A DNA stretch of 38,428 nucleotides, taken from the NCBI GenBank assembly GCA_015061335.1, contig SUWT01000013.1:1-38428 (forward strand), written 5' to 3'. Positions 31,075 to 38,428 of this stretch are shown one piece after another (positions within the stretch are counted from its first letter, which is position 1; the number at the start of each line of letters is the position of its first letter). Position numbers and translations under genes: made by a program. Source of the DNA: Lentimicrobiaceae bacterium. Lineage in GTDB: Bacteria > Bacteroidota > Bacteroidia > Bacteroidales > F082. The notes beneath the pieces were generated by a model. It saw only the letters and a list, made by a program, of their open reading frames with translations. It did no database searches and had not been told where the DNA came from.

Positions 31075-32238
31075 ATGAAGGTATTTACTAACATTCTTAA
31101 TTTTATTGCCAAAAACAAAAAGATATTATTCATTTTGATTTTATCATTGATTATCATTTTCTTTGTCATACAACATTTAAGAGAAGAAGAAACTCAAGAA
31201 GAATATCCTGTTGTAACAATAGAGAAAGTAAGACAGCAAGATGTTTCTATTTATGGCGAATATGTTGGACGTATCAGAGCCCAACAATTTGTTGAAATAA
31301 GAGCACGTGTTGAGGGTTATCTCGAAAAAATGTTATTTGAAGAAGGTACATTCATTTCAAAAAACCAACTTCTTTACGTCATTAGTCAAGATAGATATAA
31401 GGCTAAAGTTGATAAAGCAAAGGCTCAATATAATAAAGATAAGGTTCAAGCCAGAAAAGCAGAACGAGATTTAGAAAGAATACGTCCTTTATATTCACAA
31501 AATGCTGCTAGTCAGTTAGATCTGGATAATGCCATAGCAGCTTACGAAACCGCCAAGGCATCTGTGTTAATGAGTCAGGCCGATTTATATCAAGCTGAGA
31601 TTGAACTTGGTTATACTACTGTTACATCTCCTATATCTGGTTATATCAGTGAAAGTAAAGCTGATTTAGGAACATTGGTCGGACCTTCATCAAAATCACA
31701 TTTGGCTACTATCATTAAAATGGATACCGTACTTATCGATTTTAGTATGACAGCTTTAGATTATCTTAAATCTAAGGAAAGAAATGTTGAGTTAGGCCAA
31801 CAAGATACTAGTCGCTCATGGCAACAACATGTTACTATTACATTGGCAGATAATACCATATATCCTTATAAAGGATTGGTAGATTTTGCTGCTCCACAAG
31901 TAGATGAACATACTGGTACTTTCTCTGTACGTGCTGAAATAAAAAACCCTGATAGAATACTATTACCTGGACAGTTTACCAAAGTTAAAGTACTGCTTGA
32001 TATACGAGAAAACGCTAAGGTAGTGCCTCTCAAAGCTGTTGATATAGACAAGGGTGGCGCTTATATATATGTGATGAGAAAAGATTCTACAGTTGAAAGA
32101 AGATTTATAGAAATAGGTCCTGAATTCGACAATTATGTAGTTGTAGAAAGGGGCTTGAGCGTTGGAGAATTTATAGTCACTGAAGGTTATCATAAACTAA
32201 ACCCTGGTGATAAGGTTAACTTTTATAGTAATTACTAA
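31075..32238 (+). CDS. RND efflux periplasmic adaptor (AcrA/MexE type)
   Basis: A 387-residue membrane-fusion subunit that bridges the inner-membrane RND pump and the outer-membrane channel. It has an uncleaved-looking N-terminal anchor (ILFILILSLIIIFFVIQHL, about 18-36) without a lipobox Cys. The order is beta-barrel and lipoyl half (EYVGRIRAQQFVEIRARVEGYLEKMLFEEGTFI), alpha-hairpin (YKAKVDKAKAQYNKDKVQARKAERDLERIRPLYSQNAAS), second lipoyl half (TVTSPISGYISESKADLGTLVG) and the membrane-proximal beta-roll. It is the first gene of an adaptor, pump and channel operon, 21 bases before the pump. No TetR, MarR or two-component gene lies beside it. Confidence 0.93.
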   Translation: MKVFTNILNFIAKNKKILFILILSLIIIFFVIQHLREEETQEEYPVVTIEKVRQQDVSIYGEYVGRIRAQQFVEIRARVEGYLEKMLFEEGTFISKNQLLYVISQDRYKAKVDKAKAQYNKDKVQARKAERDLERIRPLYSQNAASQLDLDNAIAAYETAKASVLMSQADLYQAEIELGYTTVTSPISGYISESKADLGTLVGPSSKSHLATIIKMDTVLIDFSMTALDYLKSKERNVELGQQDTSRSWQQHVTITLADNTIYPYKGLVDFAAPQVDEHTGTFSVRAEIKNPDRILLPGQFTKVKVLLDIRENAKVVPLKAVDIDKGGAYIYVMRKDSTVERRFIEIGPEFDNYVVVERGLSVGEFIVTEGYHKLNPGDKVNFYSNY

Positions 32239-32259
32239 AATTTACACTAGCATTTAATC

Positions 32260-35200
32260 ATGAAAGTATCATTTTTTATAGATAGACCTATCTTTTCAAT
32301 GGTTATCTCTATTTTGATAGTGATAGTCGGTTTCATAGGATTGACTATGTTGCCAATAGATCAATATCCGCAAATTACACCTCCTGTAGTAAAAATAACA
32401 GCTTCTTATCCAGGAGCAAGTGCTCTTACCGTAGCCCAAGCTGTAGCAACTCCTATAGAACAACAATTGAATGGAACGCCTGGTATGTTGTATATGGAAT
32501 CAACTAGCTCTAACTCAGGAAGTTTTTCGGCTTCAGTAACTTTTGATATAAACACTGATCCCGAATTAGCAGCTGTTGATATTCAGAACCGTATCAAACT
32601 CGCTGAGTCTAGATTGCCAGCTGAGGTTATACAAAATGGCATCAATGTTGAACGCCAATCTCCTAGTCAATTGATGACAATATGTTTGACATCTTCTGAC
32701 CCTAAATTTGATGAAATCTATCTGAGCAACTTCGCTACTCTTAATGTTTTAGATCTTATCAGACGTATCCCTGGTGTAGGTAGAGTCTCAAATATAGGAA
32801 GCCGTTATTACGCTATGCAAATCTGGGTACAACCTGATAAATTAGCCAGCTTCGGATTAACTGTCGCGGATATTCAAAATAGTTTAAAAGATCAAAATAG
32901 GGAATCTGCTGCTGGTGAATTGGGTAAGGCCCCTGTTTCAGGAATTGATATTACTACACCAATCACAACTCAGGGTCGTCTTTCTACAGTAGGACAATTT
33001 GAAGAAATAGTAATTAGAGCAAATCCTGATGGCTCATTGATACGTCTTCGCGATGTCGCAAGAATATCTCTGGAAGCTCAGTCCTACAATACAGAAAGTA
33101 GTATAAATGGAGAAAATGCAGCAGTTATGGGTATTTATATGCTCCCAGGCGCTAACGCCGTAGAGGTCGCCAATATAGTAAAAGAAACAATGGAAGAAAT
33201 TAGCAAAAATTTTCCTGAAGGACTGAGCTACGAAATTCCATTCGACATGACAACTTACATATCCGAATCTATATCAGAAGTATATAAAACATTATTCGAA
33301 GCACTTATACTTGTCATTATAGTAGTATTCCTTTCTCTTCAAAACTGGAGATCAACTTTGATACCTCTGATAGCAGTTCCTATATCACTCATTGGAACAT
33401 TCGGATTTATGTTAATTTTCGGATTCTCTTTAAACTTATTGACATTATTAGGTCTGGTACTTGCAATTGGTATCGTTGTTGACGATGCTATTGTTGTGGT
33501 AGAAAACGTTGAACGTATCATGGAACAAGAACGTCTTTCTCCTTATGAAGCAACTAAAAAAGCTATGAATTCTCTCGTCAGTCCGTTGATAGCTACATCA
33601 TTAGTCTTAGCAGCAGTGTTTGTTCCCGTCAGTTTTCTCGCTGGTATATCAGGTATATTATACAGACAGTTTACAATTACTATTGTTGTATCTGTTATGA
33701 TATCTACAATAGTCGCTCTCACTCTCAGCCCTGTCATGTGTTCCCTAATATTAAAACCTAAGGAAAATAATAATCCTAATTTCTTATTTAGATCCATAAA
33801 TAATCTTTTGTGTAGAGGAGAAGAAAAATATGGCAATATCATATCAGTATTGATTAAAACCAAAAAAAGAGTCATTTTTTGGTTTGGAATGATCTTAATT
33901 TCTATCTTCATACTACATAAAATTATACCATCAAGTTTCTTACCTATAGAAGATCAAGGCTACTTTAAAGTAGAATTAGAGCTGCCTGAAAATGCTACTA
34001 TAGAACGTTCAAGAATAGTTGCAGAACGTGCTGTTGATTATTTGATGCAACTCGATGAGGTTGAATATGTTCAGACTGTGGTGGGTTCGAGCTCAAGAAT
34101 AGGGACAAGCCAGTCTGCAACAGAATTAACGGTAATTCTTAAATCTTGGAAAGAACGTGATAATACTACAATTGAAGAAATAATGTCCAGAGTTAAAGAA
34201 GAATTTTCCAAATATCCTGAAGCTAAGGTTTATCTTTCTTTGCCACCACTTATTCCTGGTTTAGGATCATCTGGAGGTTTTGAAATGCAGTTAGAAGCAC
34301 GCTCTGATGCGACATTCGAAAACCTAGTAGCTGCCACCGACACATTAATGTTCTATGCATCAAAACGTAAGGAATTGTCTGGATTATCCTCTTCTTTGAA
34401 ATCCGATATCCCGCAACTATATTTTGATGTGGATAGAGATAAAGCAAAACTGGCTGGAGTACCAATAGCCGATATCTTTTCAACCATGAAAGCTTATACT
34501 GGCAGTGTTTATGTGAACGATTTTAACTTGTTCAATAGAGTCTATCGTGTTTATATACAGGCCGATGCATCTTATAGAGAATCGCAAAACGATATAAATC
34601 TATTCTTTGTAAGAGGTGCTAATAAAGCAATGATACCATTAACATCTCTTGGAACTACATCATACACTACTGGACCAGGAAGTATTACAAGATTTAATAT
34701 GTTTAATAGTACTGTCATTAGAGGACAAGCAGCCCAATCATATAGTTCTGGTGAGGCAACAAAAATAATGGAAGACTTAGTTGATAAACATCTGCCTTCT
34801 AATATACAAATGGAGTGGAGTGGATTATCATATCAAGAAAAACAAGCAGGTGGTAAAACTGCAATGGTATTGTCATTAGTATTTATATTTGTATTTTTAT
34901 TCCTTGCTGCATTATATGAAAGTTGGTTAATTCCAATAGCAGTACTTCTGTCTTTACCTGTTGCTGCTTTAGGTGCTTATTTGGGAATTTGGATATGTGG
35001 ACTCGAAAATGATATTTATTTCCAAATTGGATTAGTCATGCTCATTGGTTTAGCTGCAAAAAACGCAATCCTTATTGTTGAATTCGCTAAAGAAATGGTT
35101 GATAGGGGAGAAGATGTCGTATCTGCAGCTATAAGTGCTACTCGTCAGCGCTTTCGTCCAATTTTAATGACATCATTAGCCTTCATTTTGGGACTGATAC

Positions 35201-35364
35201 CATTAGTTTTTTCTGTAGGACCTGGATCTGCCAGCCGTCAAGCTATAGGAACAGGTGTTTTCTTCGGTATGATCTGCGCTCTTGTTTTCGGTATCATGCT
35301 TGTGCCATTCTTCTTCGTATATGTTTATAAACTGAAAAATATATTTAAAAGACGTAAATCATGA
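32260..35364 (+). CDS. RND multidrug efflux transporter (HAE1/AcrB type)
   Basis: A 1034-residue proton-driven pump of the inner membrane. It begins FFIDRPIFSMVISILIVIVGF and has the repeated layout of six helices plus a large periplasmic porter domain in each half. The proton-relay Asp pair is in IGIVVDDAIVVVENVERIM (about 405-425). The second half repeats with LIGLAAKNAILIVEFAKEM, and the end is GMICALVFGIMLVPFFFVYV. Porter-loop sequences such as YPGASALTVAQAVATPIEQQLNG and the motif RIPGVGRV are typical of hydrophobe/amphiphile exporters, not of heavy-metal (HME) pumps. Substrates (drugs, bile salts, dyes) are inferred from family only. Its TGA overlaps the channel gene's ATG (ATGA, 35361-35364). 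Confidence 0.96.
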   Translation: MKVSFFIDRPIFSMVISILIVIVGFIGLTMLPIDQYPQITPPVVKITASYPGASALTVAQAVATPIEQQLNGTPGMLYMESTSSNSGSFSASVTFDINTDPELAAVDIQNRIKLAESRLPAEVIQNGINVERQSPSQLMTICLTSSDPKFDEIYLSNFATLNVLDLIRRIPGVGRVSNIGSRYYAMQIWVQPDKLASFGLTVADIQNSLKDQNRESAAGELGKAPVSGIDITTPITTQGRLSTVGQFEEIVIRANPDGSLIRLRDVARISLEAQSYNTESSINGENAAVMGIYMLPGANAVEVANIVKETMEEISKNFPEGLSYEIPFDMTTYISESISEVYKTLFEALILVIIVVFLSLQNWRSTLIPLIAVPISLIGTFGFMLIFGFSLNLLTLLGLVLAIGIVVDDAIVVVENVERIMEQERLSPYEATKKAMNSLVSPLIATSLVLAAVFVPVSFLAGISGILYRQFTITIVVSVMISTIVALTLSPVMCSLILKPKENNNPNFLFRSINNLLCRGEEKYGNIISVLIKTKKRVIFWFGMILISIFILHKIIPSSFLPIEDQGYFKVELELPENATIERSRIVAERAVDYLMQLDEVEYVQTVVGSSSRIGTSQSATELTVILKSWKERDNTTIEEIMSRVKEEFSKYPEAKVYLSLPPLIPGLGSSGGFEMQLEARSDATFENLVAATDTLMFYASKRKELSGLSSSLKSDIPQLYFDVDRDKAKLAGVPIADIFSTMKAYTGSVYVNDFNLFNRVYRVYIQADASYRESQNDINLFFVRGANKAMIPLTSLGTTSYTTGPGSITRFNMFNSTVIRGQAAQSYSSGEATKIMEDLVDKHLPSNIQMEWSGLSYQEKQAGGKTAMVLSLVFIFVFLFLAALYESWLIPIAVLLSLPVAALGAYLGIWICGLENDIYFQIGLVMLIGLAAKNAILIVEFAKEMVDRGEDVVSAAISATRQRFRPILMTSLAFILGLIPLVFSVGPGSASRQAIGTGVFFGMICALVFGIMLVPFFFVYVYKLKNIFKRRKS

Positions 35365-36725
35365 AAAATAAATTCATACTCATTATAATATCATTAATAC
35401 TATCTTCATGTAAAATAGGTCATAACTACTCAAGACCTGAACAGGAATTACCTCAATCTTTTAATAATATCTATTATGATTCAATATGTTGGGCTGATAT
35501 CGAATGGTGGAATATTTTTGCCGATACCAATCTTATTGTCCTGATAAACTCCACTTTGGAGAATAATAAAGATATGAAAATAGCAGCTGGAAAGGTAAAA
35601 GAATTAGCAGCACGAAAAAAAATTGAATATTCAGATTTCTTTCCTCAAGTAAATGCTATGGCATACATGCAAAATGAACATCTTAATTATGCTGGTAATG
35701 ATTATAATAAAGATCCTGAAATTGGAATAAAAGCTAATATTAGCTGGGAATTGGATCTGTGGGGAAACCTCCGTTGGGCAAATGATGCTAGTATAGCTGA
35801 TTATTTATCATCTGTAGAGGCACAAAATGCTTTAATGATGAGCCTTGTCGCAGAGGTGGCTGTAAATTATTTCGAACTAATAGCACTCGATAATGAGCTA
35901 CATATCGTTAAACAAACTTTATATGCACGTGAAGAAGGTGTTAAACTAGCTAAAATACGTTTTGATGGTGGTTTGACGAGTGAGACATCTTATCAACAAG
36001 CTCAGTTAGAATATGCTAAGACTGCTACAATGGTGCCGAGTTTAGAAAGAAAAATAGCTATAAAAGAAAATGAAATTTTAAAACTATCTGGTAGTTATCC
36101 AAGAACATTACAGAGAATTAATTCCCAGAAAAATTTATTATTGCCCGATTCTATACCTCTTGGAATTCCTTCCGACTTACTAGAAAGAAGACCTGATGTC
36201 AGAATGGCAGAACAAAAATTAATTGCAGCAAACGCTAACGTAGGTGTCGCCTATACTAATATGTTCCCTAGACTAGCTTTGTCTTCTGACTTAGGTCTTG
36301 AAAATAATCAATTTGATAATCTGTTCTCTTCTCCTATGTTTTTCATCAGCGCCAATCTGTTGTCTCCAGTCTTTAATATGGGAAAAAATAAGGCAAAATA
36401 TAAAGCACAAATGGCAGTATATGAGCAAGAATGTTATAAATATGAAAAGGTCGTACTTGATGCCTTCTATGATGTTATTAATGCTTTAGTCGAATTTGAT
36501 AAAATTAAAGATATTTATCAAACTAGAATGTTGTTGGAGAAATCTGCAAAAGCAACTATGGAATTGGCTCAACTTCAATATATTAATGGTGTGATAGCAT
36601 ACCTCGATGTCCTTGATGCTCAAAGAAATTATCTTGATGCCCAAATTAATTTAAGTAATGCCTATCGTGATAAACAAATAACAATGGTCAATTTATATAA
36701 AGCATTAGGAGGTGGTTGGAAATAA
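35361..36725 (+). CDS. Outer-membrane efflux channel (TolC/OprM family lipoprotein)
   Basis: A 454-residue outer-membrane factor of the NodT group. The lipoprotein signal is FILIIISLILSSC (Cys about 17), followed by KIGHNYSRPEQELPQSF, the customary CxxGPxYxxP-like N-terminus of OprM proteins. Two homologous halves give the coiled-coil tunnel and beta-barrel: ISWELDLWGNLRWANDASIADYL in the first, and DLLERRPDVRMAEQKLIAANANVGVAYTNMFPRL in the second, with the end LDAQINLSNAYRDKQITMVNLYKALGGGW. It overlaps the pump gene by 4 bases, so all three parts are made together. Nothing resembling a terminator is found directly behind it; the SRP RNA promoter comes next. Confidence 0.94.
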   Translation: MKNKFILIIISLILSSCKIGHNYSRPEQELPQSFNNIYYDSICWADIEWWNIFADTNLIVLINSTLENNKDMKIAAGKVKELAARKKIEYSDFFPQVNAMAYMQNEHLNYAGNDYNKDPEIGIKANISWELDLWGNLRWANDASIADYLSSVEAQNALMMSLVAEVAVNYFELIALDNELHIVKQTLYAREEGVKLAKIRFDGGLTSETSYQQAQLEYAKTATMVPSLERKIAIKENEILKLSGSYPRTLQRINSQKNLLLPDSIPLGIPSDLLERRPDVRMAEQKLIAANANVGVAYTNMFPRLALSSDLGLENNQFDNLFSSPMFFISANLLSPVFNMGKNKAKYKAQMAVYEQECYKYEKVVLDAFYDVINALVEFDKIKDIYQTRMLLEKSAKATMELAQLQYINGVIAYLDVLDAQRNYLDAQINLSNAYRDKQITMVNLYKALGGGWK

Positions 36726-36743
36726 TAAAAAAAATCAACTTTT

Positions 36744-36776
36744 TTTGTTACTGTATAAAAAAAAGTTGTATCTTTG
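36744..36776 (+). promoter_or_regulatory. SRP RNA promoter (TTTG -33, TATCTTTG -7)
   Basis: TTTG at 36744-36747 and TATCTTTG at 36769-36776 are separated by 21 bases, matching both elements of the Bacteroidota promoter. The RNA begins about 5-7 bases downstream. This is the best promoter in the window and a guide to spacing for the others. Confidence 0.8.
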
Positions 36777-36780
36777 CAGT

Positions 36781-36875
36781 GGGTAAGTCTTATACGACCA
36801 GCTCCTGTTGAATCCCCCAGGACCGGAAGGTAGCAAGGGTAAATGGTTGAGCGGTGCGATATTTGCTTACCTTTT
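36781..36875 (+). ncRNA. ffs: Signal recognition particle RNA (small bacterial type)
   Basis: About 95 bases holding the conserved SRP domain IV core: CCCCCAGGACCGGAAGGTAG followed by CAAGGG, with the GGAA tetraloop and the asymmetric and symmetric internal loops that bind Ffh. The ends pair (GGTAAG 36782-36787 with CTTACC 36866-36871) and a T6 run follows, so the terminal helix also acts as terminator. This is the Alu-less 4.5S-like form. It guides co-translational membrane targeting. A GTG-started frame overlaps its 3' part but is not a credible gene start. Confidence 0.95.
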
Positions 36876-36886
36876 TTAATTTAGAT

Positions 36887-37363
36887 ATGTTAATAGAACC
36901 TACATATACAGCTAAGCAATACTGGAGCACAATCCTGCTCGCTGGAATTTTAATTTCTATAATATCAATTATAATTTATATCTCTTTATATTGGTTTCTT
37001 TACGTACCACATTCTTACTTATTTTCCTTAATATATTTCATACCATTGCTTGGTTCCGCAATCACTATTTCTTTCTTTAAATATAAGTATGTGTGGAACG
37101 AGTTCACATACTCATCCGCATTTAAAATGTCATTCTTCACCTCTCAGATCTCAAATGTTCTGTTTTGCATATTCCTTTTTATCATATATAATTTAGGATT
37201 AGAATCCAGAATAGATTTATTTAATACTAATGACCACTATAATTTACAAAAACTAATGTCTCCCTTCGCTATATCAATATCAATGTTTATAATAAATCTT
37301 TTCCTATCTGTTTTTTTCTCATTTATAATTGCTATCTTTGCAAAAAGAAAAAAGACAATCTAA
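36887..37363 (+). CDS. DUF4199-type membrane protein
   Basis: A 158-residue protein with four hydrophobic helices (about 15-38, 44-62, 82-105, 125-150) and short loops. Size, helix layout and the position directly before a DPM1-like glycosyltransferase agree with the DUF4199 family, a Bacteroidota-specific group of unknown function. The ATG at 36887 is chosen because an upstream in-frame GTG (36854) lies inside the SRP RNA. The glycosyltransferase ATG follows 2 bases after its TAA, so the two proteins are probably made together and may act together at the inner membrane. Confidence 0.8.
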   Translation: MLIEPTYTAKQYWSTILLAGILISIISIIIYISLYWFLYVPHSYLFSLIYFIPLLGSAITISFFKYKYVWNEFTYSSAFKMSFFTSQISNVLFCIFLFIIYNLGLESRIDLFNTNDHYNLQKLMSPFAISISMFIINLFLSVFFSFIIAIFAKRKKTI

Positions 37364-37365
37364 TA

Positions 37366-38301
37366 ATGGATATTTCAGTCGTTATACCTCTTTTAAATGA
37401 AGATGAATCTCTTCAGGAACTAGAAGCATGGATTAGACGTGTCATGAATGAAAATAAGTTCTCATACGAAATTATTTTCGTCGATGATGGCTCTACAGAT
37501 AATTCATGGAATGTTATTAAAGATATTTCTAATAAAAATGAGAACGTCAAAGCAATTCGTTTTAGACGTAATTATGGCAAATCACCAGCACTCAACGAAG
37601 GCTTTAAAATCGCTCAAGGTGATGTGGTTATAACAATGGATGCCGACCTCCAAGATAGTCCAGATGAAATACCTGAACTTTACGATATGGTTAAAAATCA
37701 GGGTTTTGACCTTGTATCAGGCTGGAAGAAAAAACGTTATGATTCAAAATTCGCCAAAAATATCCCGTCAAAGTTCTTCAATTTCACAACAAGACTTATG
37801 ACAGGAATAAAATTGCACGACTTCAATTGTGGTCTTAAAGCTTATAAAAACGATGTTGTGAAAAATATTGAAGTCTATGGCGAAATGCATCGTTATATAC
37901 CTGTCATAGCTAAAGCAGAAGGTTTTAGAAATATTGGCGAGAAAGTAGTTCAACATCAAAAAAGAAAATATGGAACAACAAAATTTGGAATGAGCAGGTT
38001 CATCAGAGGGTATCTGGATCTTCTGACAATTACATTCATCTCTAAATTTGGTAAAAGACCTATGCATTTCTTCGGCGGCATAGGAACGGTTATTTTCCTT
38101 GCCGGTTTTATTATGGGTGTATATCTGGCATTTCAAAAAATATTTAACTCTGTATATGGAATGACAGACAGACCTTTATTCTATCTCGCACTTATATGCA
38201 TGATAATAGGAACACAACTATTTCTGACCGGATTCATAGCCGAACTGATACAAACCAATTCCTCAAGAAAGAAACAATACGGAATAGCAGAAAAAATATA
38301 A
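37366..38301 (+). CDS. Family 2 glycosyltransferase, dolichol-phosphate-mannose-synthase-like
   Basis: A 311-residue inner-membrane GT2. The GT-A domain shows ISVVIPLLNEDESLQELEAW at the N-terminus, IIFVDDGSTDNSW (nucleotide-binding Asp residues), GKSPALNEGFKIAQGDVVITMDADLQDSPDEI (the DxD-like metal site, about 80-105) and an acceptor-loop region FNCGLKAYK. This is the DPM1/GtrB/ArnC subgroup, which moves a sugar from an NDP-sugar to polyprenyl phosphate. Two C-terminal hydrophobic segments (FFGGIGTVIFLAGFIMGVYL and LFYLALICMIIGTQLFLTGFIAEL) anchor it, as in GtrB. The sugar is unknown. It follows the DUF4199 gene by 2 bases and ends at a terminator. Confidence 0.93.
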   Translation: MDISVVIPLLNEDESLQELEAWIRRVMNENKFSYEIIFVDDGSTDNSWNVIKDISNKNENVKAIRFRRNYGKSPALNEGFKIAQGDVVITMDADLQDSPDEIPELYDMVKNQGFDLVSGWKKKRYDSKFAKNIPSKFFNFTTRLMTGIKLHDFNCGLKAYKNDVVKNIEVYGEMHRYIPVIAKAEGFRNIGEKVVQHQKRKYGTTKFGMSRFIRGYLDLLTITFISKFGKRPMHFFGGIGTVIFLAGFIMGVYLAFQKIFNSVYGMTDRPLFYLALICMIIGTQLFLTGFIAELIQTNSSRKKQYGIAEKI

Positions 38302-38302
38302 T

Positions 38303-38340
38303 AAAAGAGGCTGTCTAACAAGTTTAGACGGTCTCTTTTT
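38303..38340 (+). terminator. Terminator after the glycosyltransferase gene
   Basis: AAAAGAGGCTGTCTAA (38303-38318) pairs imperfectly with TTTAGACGGTCTCTTTT, ending in T5, immediately behind the stop codon. Bases 38304-38319 equal 16 bases of the rpsP terminator's - strand. The remaining 88 bases hold only a loose CCTTATT/AATAAGG inverted repeat near the window end and no gene that I can support. Confidence 0.85.
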
Positions 38341-38428
38341 ATGTATCGAGACAAAATTGATATAAGAGTACGTTTTGCGAATCAACACCTTATTCTGTAT
38401 ATTTTTTTATAAAAAATAAGGCTTTTCC

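Noticed and set aside
36854-36886. Upstream GTG start extending the DUF4199 gene by 11 residues
   Set aside because: These codons lie inside the SRP RNA 3' strand and its terminator. The ATG at 36887 fits the family start.
38341-38428. Possible start of another gene at the right edge
   Set aside because: No start codon with a convincing open frame on either strand within 88 bases; only a loose AT-rich inverted repeat is visible.

Overview
The window looks like chromosome of a low-GC Bacteroidota, most probably a Bacteroidales gut-type bacterium. Three kinds of evidence point there. Promoters match the Bacteroidota sigma-factor box TAnnTTTG and mostly lack Shine-Dalgarno sites. Lipoproteins are plentiful. 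Several families and gene orders are typical of the group: S16 with a long Ala/Glu tail, DUF4199 beside a DPM1-like glycosyltransferase, mutL followed by two rhomboids, GH20 and GH29 lipoproteins, and an FGHS hexose permease with galM and galK. No phage, conjugative element, complete insertion sequence, CRISPR array, tRNA or rRNA was seen.

Layout. 1-3611: end of an unidentified + gene, then on the - strand rpsP and a GNAT acetyltransferase downstream of a GH20 beta-hexosaminidase lipoprotein. 3712-11311 (+): a lipoprotein alpha/beta hydrolase tightly followed by sbcD and sbcC, then rmuC. 11411-12677: a conserved hypothetical (-) and a small lipoprotein (+). 12844-17597 (-): a galactose operon in the order galK, sugar nucleotidyltransferase, galM, MFS hexose permease. 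17715-20113: remnant of a DUF4143 ATPase, then a GH29 alpha-fucosidase lipoprotein. 20128-23651 (-): Cys-rich CWC protein, binding protein, FecCD permease, ATPase and hotdog thioesterase. 23779-30622 (+): small membrane protein, mutL, two rhomboids, an endonuclease/exonuclease/phosphatase protein and uvrB. 30623-31074: a long intergenic region with promoter, terminator and repeat signals. 31075-36725 (+): an RND efflux triad. 36781-36875: SRP RNA. 36887-38301 (+): DUF4199 protein and a DPM1-like glycosyltransferase.

Functionally the window combines DNA repair and recombination (SbcCD, RmuC, MutL, UvrB), host-glycan foraging (GH20, GH29 and the galactose operon), uptake of an iron, heme or corrinoid-type chelate, and drug efflux.

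The most unusual feature is a set of intergenic repeats concentrated between 6.5 and 20.2 kb. Five different 7-bp tandem repeats (AATTAGG, GTTTAAG, GTCAACA, GAGCTAT-like and AGCTGTY) carry embedded stop codons. Because 7 is 1 modulo 3, three units put a stop in every frame. Three arrays are joined to an imperfect hairpin containing TAGAGAYG. These elements sit on gene ends and supply or overlap the stop codons of sbcD, sbcC, rmuC, galK, the fucosidase and the thioesterase. A second candidate is the 30.65-30.93 kb region: a 22-bp-period direct repeat, a TAnnTTTG box inside a palindrome, a 22-codon hydrophobic ORF and a strong terminator.
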